The position numbers and the translations under genes are program-made. Below, one piece after another: positions 51,548 through 63,998 of a stretch of DNA of 64,000 nt. Where the stretch lies: contig NZ_JAKCMV010000039.1 in assembly GCF_021440515.1 (NCBI RefSeq), positions 18,077-82,076 on the forward strand, in the 5' to 3' direction. Under the pieces are notes generated by a model. It was not told the DNA's origin and did no database searches. It saw only the letters and a program-made list of their open reading frames with translations. Numbering within the stretch: the stretch's first letter is position 1; every line of letters starts with the position of its first letter. Source of the stretch: Enterobacter asburiae (GTDB lineage Bacteria; Pseudomonadota; Gammaproteobacteria; Enterobacterales; Enterobacteriaceae).

Positions 51548-52318
51548 ATGGCAGTAGATGATACTCAACCGCTCATTACGCACCTCATAGAGCTGCGTAA
51601 GCGCCTGTTAAACTGCATCATTGCAGTTTTCCTCATTTTTTTATGCCTGGTCTATTTTGCGAACGATATCTATCAGGTGGTCTCCGCGCCGCTGATTAAG
51701 CAAATGCCGCTGGGCGCAACGATGATCGCAACCGACGTTGCCTCGCCGTTCTTCACCCCTATCAAGCTGACCTTCTGGGTATCGTTGATTGCCTCCGCGC
51801 CGGTGATCCTCTACCAGGTGTGGGCCTTCGTCGCCCCGGCGCTGTATAAGCATGAGCGCAAGCTGGTGATCCCGCTGCTGGTGTCCAGCTCCCTGCTGTT
51901 CTACATCGGCATGGCCTTTGCCTACTTTGTCGTCTTCCCGCTGGCCTTTGGCTTCCTGACGCACACCGCGCCGGAAGGGGTACAGGTCTCGACCGACATC
52001 GCCAGCTATCTTAGCTTCGTCATGGCGCTGTTTATGGCCTTTGGCGTGGCGTTCGAAGTGCCGGTCGCTATCGTGCTGCTGTGCTGGGTTGGCGTGACTA
52101 CGCCTGACGATCTGCGCAAAAAGCGTCCCTATATTCTGGTCGGGGCATTCGTGGTCGGCATGCTGCTGACGCCGCCGGATGTTTTCTCGCAAACGCTGCT
52201 GGCGATACCGATGTACTGCCTGTTTGAAGTCGGCGTGTTCTTCTCACGCTTCTACGTGGGGAAACGACGCCCGCAGGAAGACGAAGAAGACGAGTCTGAG
52301 AAGACCACCGAAGAATAA
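51548..52318 (+). CDS. tatC: Twin-arginine translocase subunit TatC
   Basis: A 256-aa, six-helix inner-membrane protein that recognises the twin-arginine motif. [17 protein letters not shown] near residue 12, [18 protein letters not shown] near 94 including the conserved Glu region, and the [20 protein letters not shown] segment with Phe/Glu near 165-170 are the diagnostic parts. It starts two bases after tatB. Confidence 0.98.
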   Translation: MAVDDTQPLITHLIELRKRLLNCIIAVFLIFLCLVYFANDIYQVVSAPLIKQMPLGATMIATDVASPFFTPIKLTFWVSLIASAPVILYQVWAFVAPALYKHERKLVIPLLVSSSLLFYIGMAFAYFVVFPLAFGFLTHTAPEGVQVSTDIASYLSFVMALFMAFGVAFEVPVAIVLLCWVGVTTPDDLRKKRPYILVGAFVVGMLLTPPDVFSQTLLAIPMYCLFEVGVFFSRFYVGKRRPQEDEEDESEKTTEE

Positions 52319-52321
52319 AAC

Positions 52322-52347
52322 CAGCCGCCCGTCAGGGCGGTTTTTAC
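52322..52347 (+). terminator. Terminator after tatC
   Basis: GCCGCCC, GTCA loop, GGGCGGT followed by TTTT, four bases after the tatC stop and 13 nt before the tatD start. It probably lowers, rather than abolishes, tatD expression from the tat promoter. Confidence 0.75.
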
Positions 52348-52359
52348 ATGGGAAACCGC

Positions 52360-53142
52360 ATGTTTGATATCGGCCTGAACCTCACCAGCACCCAGTTTGC
52401 CAAAGACAGAGATGATGTGGTGGCGCGCGCTTTTTCCGCAGGCGTAAAGGGTCTGCTGCTGACCGGAACCAATCTTCACGAAAGCGAGCAGGCGCAGCAG
52501 CTGGCGCTGCGCTATGACCGCTGCTGGTCGACGGCGGGCGTACACCCGCACGACAGCAGCAGCTGGAATGAACAGAGCGCCGGAGCGCTTCATGCTCTGG
52601 CAAGCACCCCTGAGGTGGTGGCGATTGGCGAGTGCGGGCTGGATTTCAACCGTAACTTCTCCACTCCCGCCGAGCAGGAGCGCGCCTTTACCGCCCAGCT
52701 GGCGCTGGCGGCGGAGCTTGATATGCCGGTCTTCATGCACTGCCGCGACGCCCACGCGCGCTTTTTAACCCTGCTTGAACCCTGGCTCGATAAGCTGCCC
52801 GGTGCGGTGCTGCACTGCTTCACCGGCTCGCGCGAGGAGGCGCTGGATTGCCTGAACCGTGGCTTATATCTGGGGATCACCGGCTGGGTCTGCGATGAAC
52901 GCCGCGGGCTGGAGCTTCGTGAGCTGCTGCCCGTTATCCCTGCGGATCGTCTGCTGATTGAAACGGATGCGCCTTATCTGCTGCCGCGCGACATGCGGCC
53001 AAAACCGGCGTCACGGCGCAACGAACCGGCGTATCTGGGGCATATTCTGGAGAGAGTAGCGCAATGGCGCGGAGAAGATCCGCTGTGGCTGGAAGAGCAG
53101 ACCGATAGCAACGTGCGCCGGCTGTTTGGCGTAGCGTTTTAA
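52360..53142 (+). CDS. tatD: TatD-family metal-dependent DNase
   Basis: A 260-aa TIM-barrel nuclease with 3'-5' exonuclease activity in E. coli; not needed for Tat export. The start at 52360 ([13 protein letters not shown]) matches E. coli; four upstream codons overlap the terminator region. Metal ligands are in GVHPHDS near 63, [11 protein letters not shown] near 91, [11 protein letters not shown] near 127 and [11 protein letters not shown] near 203. Its stop overlaps that of the convergent rfaH (shared TTAA). Confidence 0.96.
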   Translation: MFDIGLNLTSTQFAKDRDDVVARAFSAGVKGLLLTGTNLHESEQAQQLALRYDRCWSTAGVHPHDSSSWNEQSAGALHALASTPEVVAIGECGLDFNRNFSTPAEQERAFTAQLALAAELDMPVFMHCRDAHARFLTLLEPWLDKLPGAVLHCFTGSREEALDCLNRGLYLGITGWVCDERRGLELRELLPVIPADRLLIETDAPYLLPRDMRPKPASRRNEPAYLGHILERVAQWRGEDPLWLEEQTDSNVRRLFGVAF

Positions 53143-53630
53143 AGCTTGCGGAAGTCGGTGTTTTTCACGCTCTGGAGCACCTGCTTGTTCAGCAGATTGA
53201 GCAGCAGCATGGAGCGGGCTTCCCCGTCCGGCTCGGAGAAAATGGCCTGAAGCCCCTCGAACGCCCCTTCGGTGATCACCACCTGGTCCCCGGAGTAGGG
53301 CGTTTCCGGATCGGTAATGTCTTCGGGCTGTTGGTAGACCGAAAGCTGGTGAATCACCGCAGACGGCACCGTTGCCGGGTGCGAGCCAAAACGGACGAAA
53401 TGGCTGACGCCGCGCGTGGCGCTGATGGTGGTGGTGTGGATCACTTCCGGATCGAATTCAACGAACAGGTAATTCGGGAAAAGAGGCTCGCTGACCGTCG
53501 TGCGCTTTCCACGCTGCATTTTCTCAAGCGTGAGCACGGGCATCAGACAGTTCACAGACTGACGTTCAAGATGTTCTTGCGCGCGCTGAAGTTGCCCGCG
53601 TTTGCAATACAGTAAATACCAGGCCTGCAT
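53139..53630 (-). CDS. rfaH: Transcription antiterminator RfaH
   Basis: NusG paralogue (163 aa) that binds ops sites in the nontemplate strand and stops Rho from ending long operons such as LPS core, O-antigen and capsule. The start at 53630 ([21 protein letters not shown]) matches E. coli; 11 upstream codons are not conserved. The NGN domain includes [24 protein letters not shown]. The C-terminal KOW region ([34 protein letters not shown]) is the part that refolds from alpha helix to beta barrel. I see no ops element in this window. Confidence 0.97.
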   Translation of the reverse strand: MQAWYLLYCKRGQLQRAQEHLERQSVNCLMPVLTLEKMQRGKRTTVSEPLFPNYLFVEFDPEVIHTTTISATRGVSHFVRFGSHPATVPSAVIHQLSVYQQPEDITDPETPYSGDQVVITEGAFEGLQAIFSEPDGEARSMLLLNLLNKQVLQSVKNTDFRKL

Positions 53631-53799
53631 AATCACTCTTCCCATTGTTCGGGGCGCAAGCATATCAAAACCCTGGCGGGATCGCTAAGGTGATTATAAT
53701 GGCCAAAAGTGGAGTAAGACGCGGAACTTCACGCTAATTTAACAAAATTACAGCATCACGCAGGCTTACGCCGTATAATGAAGCGCTTACAGAGAGGCC

Positions 53800-55305
53800 A
53801 TGACTAACTGCATGAAATACCACGATCTACGCGACTTCCTGACGCTACTGGAAAAGCAGGGCGAACTCAAACGCATCACACTTCCTGTTGATCCTTATCT
53901 GGAAATGACAGAGATTGCCGACCGCACCCTGCGTGCCGGTGGCCCCGCTTTGCTATTTGAAAATCCTAAAGACTACTCCATGCCGGTGCTGTGCAACCTG
54001 TTTGGCACACCGCGTCGCGTGGCGATGGGGATGGGGCAAGAAGATGTCACCGCGCTGCGCGAAGTGGGCAAACTGCTGGCCTTTCTGAAAGAGCCGGAGC
54101 CACCAAAGGGCTTCCGCGATCTGTTCGACAAACTGCCGCAGTTTAAGCAGGTGCTGAACATGCCGACCAAACGTCTGCGCGGTGCGCCCTGTCAGCAGAA
54201 GGTGCTGGAAGGCGATGCCGTCGATCTGACCCGTATTCCTATCATGCAGTGCTGGCCTGAAGATGCCGCTCCGCTCATTACCTGGGGGCTGACCGTCACG
54301 CGTGGCCCGCATAAAGAGCGTCAGAATCTGGGCATCTATCGCCAGCAGCTGATTGGCAAAAACAAGCTCATTATGCGCTGGCTGTCGCATCGCGGCGGCG
54401 CGCTGGATTTCCAGGAGTGGTGCGCGGCCCATCCGGGCGAGCGTTTCCCGGTGTCGGTAGCGCTGGGCGCTGACCCGGCAACCATTCTCGGTGCGGTGAC
54501 CCCGGTTCCCGATACGCTCTCTGAATACGCGTTTGCAGGCCTGCTGCGCGGCACCAAAACCGAAGTGGTGAAGTGCATTTCCAACGACCTGGAAGTTCCG
54601 GCGAGTGCAGAGATCGTTCTGGAAGGCTACATTGAGCAGGGCGAACTGGCACCAGAAGGGCCATACGGCGACCACACGGGCTATTACAACGAAGTCGATA
54701 ACTTCCCGGTGTTTACCGTTACGCACATTACCCAGCGCGAAGATGCGATCTATCATTCGACCTACACCGGCCGTCCACCGGACGAACCGGCGGTGCTGGG
54801 CGTAGCGCTGAATGAAGTATTCGTGCCGATCCTGCAAAAGCAGTTCCCGGAAATCGTTGATTTCTATCTGCCGCCTGAAGGCTGTTCGTATCGACTGGCC
54901 GTCGTGACCATGAAAAAGCAGTACGCGGGCCACGCCAAGCGGGTGATGATGGGCGTATGGTCTTTCCTGCGCCAGTTTATGTATACCAAGTTTGTGATCG
55001 TCTGCGATGATGACGTTAACGCCCGCGACTGGAACGACGTGATCTGGGCCATTACCACGCGTATGGATCCGGCTCGCGACACGGTGTTAGTGGAAAACAC
55101 GCCGATAGATTATCTGGATTTTGCCTCCCCGGTTTCCGGGCTTGGCTCAAAAATGGGACTGGATGCCACGAACAAATGGCCTGGCGAAACCGACCGCGAG
55201 TGGGGTCGCCCGATCAAAAAAGATCCTGACGTGACCGCGCGTATTGACGCGATCTGGGACGATCTGGCCATAATGAGTAACGGTAAGCCAGAACAGCACC
55301 GTTAA
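53800..55305 (+). CDS. ubiD: 3-octaprenyl-4-hydroxybenzoate decarboxylase UbiD
   Basis: Prenylated-FMN-dependent decarboxylase of ubiquinone synthesis, working with UbiX. 501 aa from ATG at 53800; the ATG at 53812 (MKYHDLRDF) is an alternative that leaves 497 aa. The prFMN-binding region [23 protein letters not shown] near residue 180 and the catalytic E-x-P...E region [22 protein letters not shown] near 275-295 are intact. A TATAAT at 53774-53779 may be its -10 box. Followed by fre 30 nt on. Confidence 0.97.
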   Translation: MTNCMKYHDLRDFLTLLEKQGELKRITLPVDPYLEMTEIADRTLRAGGPALLFENPKDYSMPVLCNLFGTPRRVAMGMGQEDVTALREVGKLLAFLKEPEPPKGFRDLFDKLPQFKQVLNMPTKRLRGAPCQQKVLEGDAVDLTRIPIMQCWPEDAAPLITWGLTVTRGPHKERQNLGIYRQQLIGKNKLIMRWLSHRGGALDFQEWCAAHPGERFPVSVALGADPATILGAVTPVPDTLSEYAFAGLLRGTKTEVVKCISNDLEVPASAEIVLEGYIEQGELAPEGPYGDHTGYYNEVDNFPVFTVTHITQREDAIYHSTYTGRPPDEPAVLGVALNEVFVPILQKQFPEIVDFYLPPEGCSYRLAVVTMKKQYAGHAKRVMMGVWSFLRQFMYTKFVIVCDDDVNARDWNDVIWAITTRMDPARDTVLVENTPIDYLDFASPVSGLGSKMGLDATNKWPGETDREWGRPIKKDPDVTARIDAIWDDLAIMSNGKPEQHR

Positions 55306-55335
55306 GCCCTATAGACTTCCCGACAGAGAGAGCGA

Positions 55336-56037
55336 ATGACAATCTTAAGCTGTAAAGTGACCTCGGTAGATGCCATCACCGACACCGTATATCGCGTCCG
55401 TTTAGTGCCAGAAGCGGCGTTCTCTTTCCGCGCTGGTCAGTACCTGATGGTCGTGATGGATGAGCGTGATAAGCGTCCTTTCTCTATGGCCTCTACGCCT
55501 GCCGAGCAAGAATTTATCGAGCTTCACATCGGCGCGTCTGAGCTCAACCTGTACGCGATGGCTGTGATGGATCGCATTCTGAAAGAGCGCGAAATCGTGG
55601 TCGATATCCCGCACGGTGAAGCCTGGCTGCGCGATGACGAAGAGCGTCCGCTGATCCTGATTGCGGGCGGCACTGGTTTCTCCTACGTGCGTTCCATTCT
55701 GCTGACCGCGCTGGCGCGTAACCCGAACCGCGACATCACTATCTACTGGGGCGGCCGCGAAGAGAAACATCTGTACGATCTCTCCGAGCTGGAAGCGCTG
55801 AGCGTCAATCACCCGAACCTGCGCATTGAGCCGGTTGTCGAGCAGCCGGAAGAGGGCTGGCGCGGACGTAACGGAACGGTACTGACGGCGGTGTTGCAGG
55901 ATCACGGTACGCTGGCGAACCACGATATCTATATTGCGGGACGTTTTGAGATGGCGAAGATTGCGCGTGACCTGTTCTGCAATGAACGCGGCGCGCGTGA
56001 AGACCGTCTGTTCGGCGATGCGTTTGCGTTTATCTAG
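55336..56037 (+). CDS. fre: NAD(P)H-flavin reductase
   Basis: A 233-aa ferredoxin-reductase-fold enzyme that reduces free FMN, FAD or riboflavin; supplies reduced flavin and reduces ferric siderophores. Flavin-isoalloxazine motif [10 protein letters not shown] near residue 46, nucleotide-binding [16 protein letters not shown] near 112 and the [17 protein letters not shown] segment near 200 are clear. The reduced flavin may also serve prFMN formation for the neighbouring UbiD, though that link is inference. Confidence 0.97.
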   Translation: MTILSCKVTSVDAITDTVYRVRLVPEAAFSFRAGQYLMVVMDERDKRPFSMASTPAEQEFIELHIGASELNLYAMAVMDRILKEREIVVDIPHGEAWLRDDEERPLILIAGGTGFSYVRSILLTALARNPNRDITIYWGGREEKHLYDLSELEALSVNHPNLRIEPVVEQPEEGWRGRNGTVLTAVLQDHGTLANHDIYIAGRFEMAKIARDLFCNERGAREDRLFGDAFAFI

Positions 56038-56045
56038 ATTTGAAC

Positions 56046-56080
56046 CAATAAAAAACCCGCCCCTGACAGGCGGGAAAAAC
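56046..56080 (-). terminator. Terminator reading on the fadA strand
   Basis: Stem CCCGCC / GGCGGG with a 7-nt loop. On the minus strand the stem is followed by TTTTTTATT, so it can end fadBA transcripts; on the plus strand the stem is followed by AAAAAC and would be a poor terminator for fre. Confidence 0.7.
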
Positions 56081-56125
56081 GGCAACTAAAACGTTTCTCT
56101 TCGTGATTACGGCGAGATACCTTTC

Positions 56126-56190
56126 GCAGGCCGGGAAAGCGCAGCGCCTCCCGGCAACAGCCCGATGACGCGATGCTTATCGGGCCTACG
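56126..56190. repeat. REP unit and a second hairpin repeat
   Basis: GCAGGCCGGGAAAGCGCAGCGCCTCCCGGC is a REP hairpin; it is followed by GCCCGATGACGCGATGCTTATCGGGC, a hairpin often paired with REP units. Between convergent fre and fadA. Confidence 0.85.
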
Positions 56191-56204
56191 ATACTTTTCC
56201 TGAT

Positions 56205-57377
<1,173 letters not shown>

Positions 57378-59567
57378 TTAAGCCGTTTTCAGCTCGCCAA
57401 CCGGACGGGCTGGCTCAACTGCTGGATAATAGGGTTCGTTATGGCGCGCTTTGCTGCGCAGACCTTCCGGCACGTCGTAGAGCGGCCCGAGGTGCTGATA
57501 CTGCTGCGCCATATCGAGATATTTCGCACTGCCGAGCGTATCCAGCCAGCGGAACGCGCCGCCGTGGAACGGAGGGAAGCCCAGGCCATACACCAGCGCC
57601 ATGTCGGCTTCTGCCGGGCTGGCGATAATGCCCTCTTCAAGGCAGCGCACCACTTCGTTGACCATCGGGATCATCATGCGGGCGATAATCTCTTCGTCGC
57701 TAAAGTCGCGTTTCGCCTGGCTGACCTCTGCTAACAGGCCGTCCACCGCCGCGTCTTCTTCTTTCTTCGGCTTGCCCTTGCTGTCTTCTTTATAGCGCCA
57801 GAAGCCCAGACCGTTTTTCTGACCGAAGCGGTTCGCTTCAAACAGCGCGTCGATGGCGTCGCGGTAATCTTTCTGCATACGCTGCGGGAAGCCCGCTGCC
57901 ATTACCGCCTGAGCGTGATGCGCCGTGTCGATGCCGACCACGTCCAGCAGATACGCCGGGCCCATCGGCCAGCCGAACTGTTTTTCCATCACTTTATCAA
58001 CTTTGCGGAAGTCCGCGCCGTCGCGCAGCAGCTGGCTGAATCCGGCGAAGTAGGGGAACAGCACGCGGTTCACGAAGAAGCCCGGGCAGTCATTCACCAC
58101 AATCGGTGTTTTACCCATCTTGCTTGCCCACGCCACCACTTTGGCGATGGTCGCGTCAGAGGTTTTCTCTCCACGGATCACTTCGACCAGCGGCATACGG
58201 TGTACCGGGTTAAAGAAGTGCATCCCGCAGAAGTTTTCCGGACGCGTCAGCACGCTGGCCAGTTCGCTAATCGGAATGGTTGAGGTGTTAGAGGCGAGCA
58301 CCGTGTCCGGTCGCACCTTGTCTTCAGTTTCCGCCAGCACCGCTTTTTTCACTTTCGGGTTCTCAACAACGGCTTCAACCACCACGTCCACGCGATCGAA
58401 ACCGCTGTATTCCAGCGTGGGCTGAATTGTAGAGATCACGCCCGCAAGCTTCAGGCCGTCGATCTTCCCGCGCTCAAGCTGTTTATTCAGCAGCTTGGCC
58501 GCTTCGTTCATCCCCAGCGTCAGAGATTTGTCGTTGATGTCTTTCATCACCACCGGCACGCCTTTCCACGCAGACTGGTAGGCGATGCCGCCGCCCATAA
58601 TGCCTGCGCCCAGCACGGCCGCGTGTTTTGGCGTTTCAACGTTTTTGGTCAGCTGCTTCGCTTTGCCTTTTACGTACTGATCGTTGAGGAAAATGCCGAC
58701 CAGCGCGCGGGCTTCGTTCGTGTGCGCCAGCGGGACAAAGCTTTGATTTTCGAGTTTCAGCGCGTCGTCGCGGCCCAGACGTGCTGCCGCTTCAATGGTC
58801 TTCACGGCGGTGATCGGTGCCGGATAGTGTTTGCCCGCCGTCTGCATCACCATGCCTTTGGCAATGGTGAAGCTCATGGTGGCTTCAATCTTGCTGAGCT
58901 TTAACGGTTCGAGCTTCGGCTGACGCTTCGCTTTCCAGTCAAGATCGCCATTAATCGCCTGGCGCAGAATGCCGATAGCGCCCTCGACCAGTTTTTCAGG
59001 TTTCACCACGCCGTCGACCAGGCCAATCTTCAGCGCCTGTTCAGCGCCCACGTCTTTACCCGCGGCAATGATTTCCAGCGCGCTATCGGCACCCAGCATA
59101 CGCGGCATACGCACGGAGCCGCCAAAGCCCGGCATGATGCCCAGCTTGGTTTCCGGCAGGCCAATGCGCAGGTCAGGCGTTGCCAGACGATAATCGGTCG
59201 CCAGCACGCACTCGCAGCCGCCGCCCAGCGCGTAGCCGTTCACGGCGGAGATTGTCGGAACCGGCAGATCTTCCAGACGGTTAAAGACGCTGTTGGCGAA
59301 ATGCAGCCACTGGCTCAGCTGCTCTTCCGGCACGAGGAACAGCGACAGAAATTCGGTGATATCCGCGCCGACAATAAAGGCCGCTTTTTCAGAACGCAGC
59401 AGCAGCCCTTTTAAATCTGATTGTTTTTCAAGTACGTTCAGCGCATGGCCGAGGCTGGCCACGGTCGCGGTATCAAGCTTATTCACTGAGCCGGGGGCAT
59501 CGAACACCAGTTCGGCAATGCCATCTTCCAGCCAGTTGAGGTACAGGGTGTCGCCTTTGTAGAGCAT
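57378..59567 (-). CDS. fadB: Fatty-acid oxidation complex alpha subunit
   Basis: A 729-aa multifunctional protein: enoyl-CoA hydratase/isomerase N-terminus (residues 1-190, with [18 protein letters not shown] and [14 protein letters not shown]), L-3-hydroxyacyl-CoA dehydrogenase (NAD-binding [18 protein letters not shown] near 313; the catalytic His in [14 protein letters not shown] near 450), and the C-terminal helical domain. The start at 59567 ([16 protein letters not shown]) matches E. coli; 12 upstream codons run into the FadR operator. Forms an alpha2-beta2 complex with FadA. Confidence 0.99.
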   Translation of the reverse strand: MLYKGDTLYLNWLEDGIAELVFDAPGSVNKLDTATVASLGHALNVLEKQSDLKGLLLRSEKAAFIVGADITEFLSLFLVPEEQLSQWLHFANSVFNRLEDLPVPTISAVNGYALGGGCECVLATDYRLATPDLRIGLPETKLGIMPGFGGSVRMPRMLGADSALEIIAAGKDVGAEQALKIGLVDGVVKPEKLVEGAIGILRQAINGDLDWKAKRQPKLEPLKLSKIEATMSFTIAKGMVMQTAGKHYPAPITAVKTIEAAARLGRDDALKLENQSFVPLAHTNEARALVGIFLNDQYVKGKAKQLTKNVETPKHAAVLGAGIMGGGIAYQSAWKGVPVVMKDINDKSLTLGMNEAAKLLNKQLERGKIDGLKLAGVISTIQPTLEYSGFDRVDVVVEAVVENPKVKKAVLAETEDKVRPDTVLASNTSTIPISELASVLTRPENFCGMHFFNPVHRMPLVEVIRGEKTSDATIAKVVAWASKMGKTPIVVNDCPGFFVNRVLFPYFAGFSQLLRDGADFRKVDKVMEKQFGWPMGPAYLLDVVGIDTAHHAQAVMAAGFPQRMQKDYRDAIDALFEANRFGQKNGLGFWRYKEDSKGKPKKEEDAAVDGLLAEVSQAKRDFSDEEIIARMMIPMVNEVVRCLEEGIIASPAEADMALVYGLGFPPFHGGAFRWLDTLGSAKYLDMAQQYQHLGPLYDVPEGLRSKARHNEPYYPAVEPARPVGELKTA

Positions 59568-59593
59568 GTCAGTCTCCTGAATCCAGCAAGTGG

Positions 59594-59610
59594 ATCTGGT
59601 CATACCAGAT
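59594..59610. promoter_or_regulatory. FadR operator of fadBA
   Basis: ATCTGGT-CAT-ACCAGAT is a perfect palindrome matching the FadR consensus, located 27-43 nt upstream of the fadB start. FadR bound here would repress until long-chain acyl-CoA releases it. Confidence 0.9.
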
Positions 59611-59757
59611 GAAACGGAGTGTGGAATTTATGTTAATAAAATGCAAATTACTCATTAAGAAATTGCTGCATTGATCACGCTCGGCGGAAATCACGCAGTC
59701 CGGGGCAGGTGTGCTAAGATGCGAAGACTTGAGCGCAAAAAAACGAAAGGACGAACA

Positions 59758-61089
59758 ATGGACTCACTGGCTTCACTCTATAAAAATCATATTGTTACCT
59801 TACAGGAACGTACCCGCGATGTACTGGCTCGTTTTAAGCTGGATGCCCTGCTGATCCACTCCGGCGAGCTGATGAATACCTTCCTTGATGACCACGCCTA
59901 TCCGTTTAAGGTTAACCCGCAGTTCAAAGCCTGGGTGCCAGTGACACAGGTTCCAAACTGCTGGCTGCTGGTGGACGGCGTGAACAAGCCGAAACTGTGG
60001 TTCTATCTGCCCGTGGATTACTGGCACAACGTCGAGCCGCTGCCGACCTCCTTCTGGACCGAAGAAGTCGAGGTAATTGCGCTGCCAAAAGCCGACGGTA
60101 TCGGTAGCCAGCTGCCCGCTGCGCGCGGCAACATTGCCTATATTGGCCCGCAGCCGGAGCGCGCGCTGGGGCTGGACATTGCGGCGGACAAACTCAACCC
60201 GAAAGGGGTGCTGGATTACCTGCACTACTATCGCTCGTACAAAACCGACTATGAACTTTACTGTATGCGTGAAGCGCAGAAGACCGCCGTTAATGGTCAT
60301 CGCGCGGCGCATGAAGCCTTCCAGTCCGGGATGAGCGAGTTCGATATCAACCAGGCGTACCTGACCGCCACCGGCCACCGCGATACCGACGTGCCGTACA
60401 GCAATATCGTGGCGCTCAATGAACACGCCTCGGTTCTGCACTACACCAAACTCGATCACCATGTTCCGTCCGAAATGCGCAGCTTCCTGCTGGACGCCGG
60501 GGCAGAGTACAACGGCTATGCGGCTGACCTGACCCGCACCTGGGCGGCCAACGCGGATACCGATTTTGCCCAGCTGATTAAAGACGTGAACGACGAGCAG
60601 CTGGCGCTGATCGGCACCATGAAAGCGGGAACAAGCTACGTGGATTACCACATCCAGTTCCATCAGCGCATCGCCAAACTGCTGCGTAAGCATCAGATTG
60701 TCAAAGACATGAGCGAAGAAGCGATGGTGGAAAACGATCTGACCGGGCCATTTATGCCGCACGGTATTGGTCACCCGCTGGGCTTGCAGGTGCATGACGT
60801 GGCTGGCTTTATGCAGGATGATACCGGCACGCATCTGGCCGCGCCGTCTAAATATCCCTACCTGCGCTGCACCCGTATTCTTGAACCGCGCATGGTGCTG
60901 ACCATCGAACCGGGCATCTACTTTATCGAATCCCTACTCGCGCCGTGGCGTGAAGGCCAGTTCAGCAAACACTTCAACTGGGAAAAAATTGATGCCCTGA
61001 AGCCGTTTGGCGGCATTCGTATTGAAGATAACGTCGTTATCCACGAAAACAGCGTTGAGAACATGACGCGGGATCTGAAACTGGCCTGA
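59758..61089 (+). CDS. pepQ: Xaa-Pro dipeptidase PepQ
   Basis: Manganese prolidase of 443 aa splitting dipeptides with C-terminal proline. The start at 59758 ([16 protein letters not shown]) with AAAGGA upstream matches E. coli; 29 codons upstream are open but not conserved. Pita-bread fold metal ligands: [17 protein letters not shown] near 246-257, [13 protein letters not shown] near 339, TIEPGIYFI near 384 and [11 protein letters not shown] near 423. Divergent from fadBA; shares one base with yigZ. Confidence 0.97.
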   Translation: MDSLASLYKNHIVTLQERTRDVLARFKLDALLIHSGELMNTFLDDHAYPFKVNPQFKAWVPVTQVPNCWLLVDGVNKPKLWFYLPVDYWHNVEPLPTSFWTEEVEVIALPKADGIGSQLPAARGNIAYIGPQPERALGLDIAADKLNPKGVLDYLHYYRSYKTDYELYCMREAQKTAVNGHRAAHEAFQSGMSEFDINQAYLTATGHRDTDVPYSNIVALNEHASVLHYTKLDHHVPSEMRSFLLDAGAEYNGYAADLTRTWAANADTDFAQLIKDVNDEQLALIGTMKAGTSYVDYHIQFHQRIAKLLRKHQIVKDMSEEAMVENDLTGPFMPHGIGHPLGLQVHDVAGFMQDDTGTHLAAPSKYPYLRCTRILEPRMVLTIEPGIYFIESLLAPWREGQFSKHFNWEKIDALKPFGGIRIEDNVVIHENSVENMTRDLKLA

Positions 61090-61703
61090 TGGAAAGCTGG
61101 CTGATACCGGCTGAACCGGTCACCTTCGTTGAGGAAATCAAGAAAAGCCGCTTTATTACGCTGCTGGCACACACCGACGGCGTAGAGGCGGCGAAGGCCT
61201 TCGTTGAGTCCGTTCGCGCCGAACACCCTGACGCGCGCCACCACTGTGTCGCCTGGGTTGCCGGGCCGCCGAACGACTCGCAGCAGCTGGGGTTTTCTGA
61301 CGACGGTGAACCAGCGGGTACGGCCGGTAAACCCATGCTTTCTCAGTTAATGGGAAGCGGCGTGGGAGAGATAACCGCCGTGGTGGTGCGCTACTACGGA
61401 GGCATTTTGCTGGGCACGGGCGGGCTGGTCAAAGCCTATGGCGGCGGCGTGCAGCAGGCGCTAAATCTGCTGAGCACCACCCGCAAAACGCCGCTCACCG
61501 AATATACTTTGTTATGCGATTACGCCCAGCTGTCGGGTATTGAAACCCTGCTGAAGCAGTTTAACGGCGTGATTTCGCACAGTGAGTACCTGGCAACAGT
61601 GCAGCTGCGCGTGGCGCTTCCTCAGGCAGAAGTGGCTGCTTTTTCAGCAAAGCTGGCTGATTTTAGCCGTGGTTCGTTGCAATTGCTGCCGATTGAAGAA
61701 TAA
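61089..61703 (+). CDS. yigZ: IMPACT-family protein YigZ
   Basis: A 204-aa UPF0029/IMPACT protein: an N-terminal domain with EEIKKSRFITLLAHTD and the signature DDGEPAGTAGKPMLSQL near residue 75, then VVVRYYGGILLGTGGLVKAYGGGV, followed by a ferredoxin-like C-terminal domain. The family is widespread; eukaryotic IMPACT modulates Gcn2, while bacterial function is unknown. The start overlaps the pepQ stop by one base. Confidence 0.94.
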   Translation: MESWLIPAEPVTFVEEIKKSRFITLLAHTDGVEAAKAFVESVRAEHPDARHHCVAWVAGPPNDSQQLGFSDDGEPAGTAGKPMLSQLMGSGVGEITAVVVRYYGGILLGTGGLVKAYGGGVQQALNLLSTTRKTPLTEYTLLCDYAQLSGIETLLKQFNGVISHSEYLATVQLRVALPQAEVAAFSAKLADFSRGSLQLLPIEE

Positions 61704-61743
61704 TCCCCACCTCACTTTTTGAATACCAAAGGAAGCGGCAGAG

Positions 61744-63195
61744 ATGCATTTTCGTGCCATTACCCGAATCGTTGGACTGCTGGTCATACTCTTCTCCGGG
61801 ACCATGATTCTCCCAGGACTGGTAGCACTTATCTACCGGGACGGCGCGGGGCGTGCCTTTACCCAGACTTTCTTTGTGGCGCTGGTAATCGGTTCGCTGC
61901 TGTGGTGGCCAAACCGTCGTGAGAAAGGTGAGCTGAAGTCCCGGGAAGGGTTTTTGATTGTGGTGCTGTTCTGGACGGTGCTGGGCAGCGTGGGTGCGCT
62001 ACCCTTTATCTTCTCCGAACAGCCCAACCTGACCATCACCGACGCCTTTTTTGAATCCTTCTCTGGCTTAACCACCACCGGGGCCACCACGCTGGTGGGG
62101 CTCGACTCTTTACCGCACGCCATCCTCTTTTACCGGCAGATGCTGCAATGGTTCGGCGGTATGGGGATCATCGTATTAGCCGTCGCCATTCTGCCTATTC
62201 TGGGCGTCGGGGGGATGCAGCTCTATCGCGCGGAAATGCCTGGCCCGCTGAAAGATAACAAGATGCGCCCGCGTATTGCCGAAACGGCGAAAACCCTGTG
62301 GCTGATTTATGTTCTGCTGACGGTCGCCTGCGCGCTGGCGCTATGGTTCGCCGGAATGCCCGCGTTCGACGCTATCGGACACAGCTTTGCCACTATCGCT
62401 ATCGGCGGGTTCTCAACCCATGATGCCAGCGTCGGCTATTTCGACAGCCCGACCATCAACACTATTATTGCTATCTTCCTGCTGATCTCCGGCTGTAACT
62501 ACGGCCTGCACTTCTCTTTACTGAGCGGACGCAGCCTGAAGGTGTACTGGCGCGACCCGGAATTTCGCATGTTTATCGGCGTCCAGCTGACGCTGGTGGT
62601 CATCTGTACGCTGGTGCTGTGGTTCCACGATGTCTATAACTCCGCGTTGACCACCTTAAATCAGGCCTTCTTCCAGGTGGTGTCGATGGCGACCACCGCG
62701 GGCTTTACCACGGACAGCATCGCGCGCTGGCCGCTGTTCCTGCCGGTGCTGTTATTGTGCTCTGCGTTTATCGGTGGCTGCGCCGGGTCGACGGGCGGTG
62801 GCCTGAAGGTGATCCGTATCCTGCTGCTGTTCAAACAGGGCAACCGTGAGCTTAAGCGTCTGGTACACCCGAACGCGGTTTACAGTATTAAGCTTGGCAA
62901 CCGCGCGCTGCCGGAACGTATTCTTGAGGCAGTGTGGGGCTTCTTCTCTGCCTACGCGCTGGTCTTCATCGTCAGTATGCTGGCGATAATCGCGACCGGG
63001 GTGGATGATTTCTCCGCGTTCGCGTCCGTCGTAGCAACGCTGAACAACCTCGGCCCTGGGCTGGGTGTGGTGGCGGATAACTTTGCCAGCATGAATCCGG
63101 TGGCAAAATGGATCTTAATCGCCAATATGCTGTTTGGTCGTCTTGAGGTCTTTACCCTGCTGGTGCTCTTTACCCCAACATTCTGGCGCGAATAA
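61744..63195 (+). CDS. trkH: Trk potassium uptake channel TrkH
   Basis: A 483-aa inner-membrane K+ channel-like subunit that works with TrkA. Four repeated membrane-pore-membrane units give the selectivity filter; filter-like segments include [10 protein letters not shown] near residue 111, [12 protein letters not shown] near 219, [10 protein letters not shown] near 317 and [10 protein letters not shown] near 435. AAGGAAG precedes the ATG. Followed 11 nt later by hemG, as in E. coli. Confidence 0.98.
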   Translation: MHFRAITRIVGLLVILFSGTMILPGLVALIYRDGAGRAFTQTFFVALVIGSLLWWPNRREKGELKSREGFLIVVLFWTVLGSVGALPFIFSEQPNLTITDAFFESFSGLTTTGATTLVGLDSLPHAILFYRQMLQWFGGMGIIVLAVAILPILGVGGMQLYRAEMPGPLKDNKMRPRIAETAKTLWLIYVLLTVACALALWFAGMPAFDAIGHSFATIAIGGFSTHDASVGYFDSPTINTIIAIFLLISGCNYGLHFSLLSGRSLKVYWRDPEFRMFIGVQLTLVVICTLVLWFHDVYNSALTTLNQAFFQVVSMATTAGFTTDSIARWPLFLPVLLLCSAFIGGCAGSTGGGLKVIRILLLFKQGNRELKRLVHPNAVYSIKLGNRALPERILEAVWGFFSAYALVFIVSMLAIIATGVDDFSAFASVVATLNNLGPGLGVVADNFASMNPVAKWILIANMLFGRLEVFTLLVLFTPTFWRE

Positions 63196-63206
63196 GGAAG
63201 TCATTA

Positions 63207-63752
63207 GTGAAAACATTAGTTCTATTCTCTACACGGGACGGGCAAACGCGCGAGATTGCCTCTTATCTGGCTTCTGAATTAAAAGAGCTGGGGATTTACG
63301 CTGACGTGGTCAACCTGAACCGTACCGAAGAGATAACCTGGCAGGATTACGATCGCGTCGTTATCGGGGCGTCTATTCGTTACGGCCATTTCCATCCGGC
63401 GCTGGATCGCTTTGTGAAAAAGCATACCGCCACGTTGAATGCACTGCCCGGCGCTTTCTATTCTGTGAACCTTGTTGCTCGTAAAGCGGAGAAGCGCACG
63501 CCGCAGACCAACAGCTACACCCGCAAGTTTTTGCTGAACTCGCCGTGGCAACCGGATCTCTGTGCCGTCTTCGCCGGGGCGCTTCGTTATCCGCGTTATC
63601 GCTGGTATGACCGCTTTATGATCCGTCTGATTATGAAAATGACGGGGGGCGAAACGGATACACATAAAGAAGTGGTGTATACCGACTGGAACCAGGTCGC
63701 CGGTTTTGCCCGTGAAATCGCCCAATTAACGGACAAATCGCGAGTAAAATAA
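63207..63752 (+). CDS. hemG: Menaquinone-dependent protoporphyrinogen IX dehydrogenase
   Basis: A 181-aa flavodoxin-like enzyme, GTG start, that oxidises protoporphyrinogen IX and passes electrons to quinones. The FMN-phosphate loop [11 protein letters not shown] near residue 9, [16 protein letters not shown] near 50 and the long insert near residues 110-145 with the hydrophobic/basic face that binds the membrane are present. It is the last gene before the rRNA operon control region, whose Fis site begins eight bases after its stop. Confidence 0.98.
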   Translation: MKTLVLFSTRDGQTREIASYLASELKELGIYADVVNLNRTEEITWQDYDRVVIGASIRYGHFHPALDRFVKKHTATLNALPGAFYSVNLVARKAEKRTPQTNSYTRKFLLNSPWQPDLCAVFAGALRYPRYRWYDRFMIRLIMKMTGGETDTHKEVVYTDWNQVAGFAREIAQLTDKSRVK

Positions 63753-63759
63753 GCGTTAA

Positions 63760-63774
63760 GTTTGAAAATTGAGC
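63760..63774 (+). promoter_or_regulatory. Fis site I of the rRNA operon
   Basis: GTTTGAAAATTGAGC fits the Fis consensus (G-N-T-Y-A-W5-T-R-A-N-C) at all but one position. Its centre lies about 71 bp upstream of the predicted P1 start (63838), the position of Fis site I in rrn P1 promoters. Confidence 0.7.
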
Positions 63775-63801
63775 GAACGAAAAGTTTTTTGAATTTTATG
63801 C

Positions 63802-63838
63802 TTGTCACCGCCGAAGAACTCCCTATAATGCGCCTCCA
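63802..63838 (+). promoter_or_regulatory. rRNA operon promoter P1
   Basis: TTGTCA (63802-63807), a 16-nt spacer and TATAAT (63824-63829), followed by the GC-rich discriminator GCGCCTCC and a predicted start at A63838. An AT-rich UP element (AAAAGTTTTTTGAATTTTAT) lies just upstream. This is the growth-rate- and ppGpp-controlled promoter. Confidence 0.93.
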
Positions 63839-63921
63839 CTGACACGGAACAACGGCAAGCAAGCCGCCGGGTCAGCGGGGTTCAGCGATGAACACCGGCA
63901 GAGAAAAGCGAAAATAAATGC

Positions 63922-63949
63922 TTGACTCTGTAGCGGGAAAGCGTAATAT
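63922..63949 (+). promoter_or_regulatory. rRNA operon promoter P2
   Basis: TTGACT (63922-63927), a 16-nt spacer and TAATAT (63944-63949), 120 bp downstream of P1, the normal tandem arrangement. Confidence 0.9.
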
Positions 63950-63985
63950 GCACACCCCGCGCCGCAGCGAAAAACGAAGCGGCAC

Positions 63986-63998
63986 TGCTCTTTAACAA
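63986..63998 (+). promoter_or_regulatory. boxA antitermination element in the 16S leader
   Basis: TGCTCTTTAACAA is the rrn boxA sequence recognised by NusB/NusE. The 16S rRNA gene itself starts beyond the window end. Confidence 0.93.
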
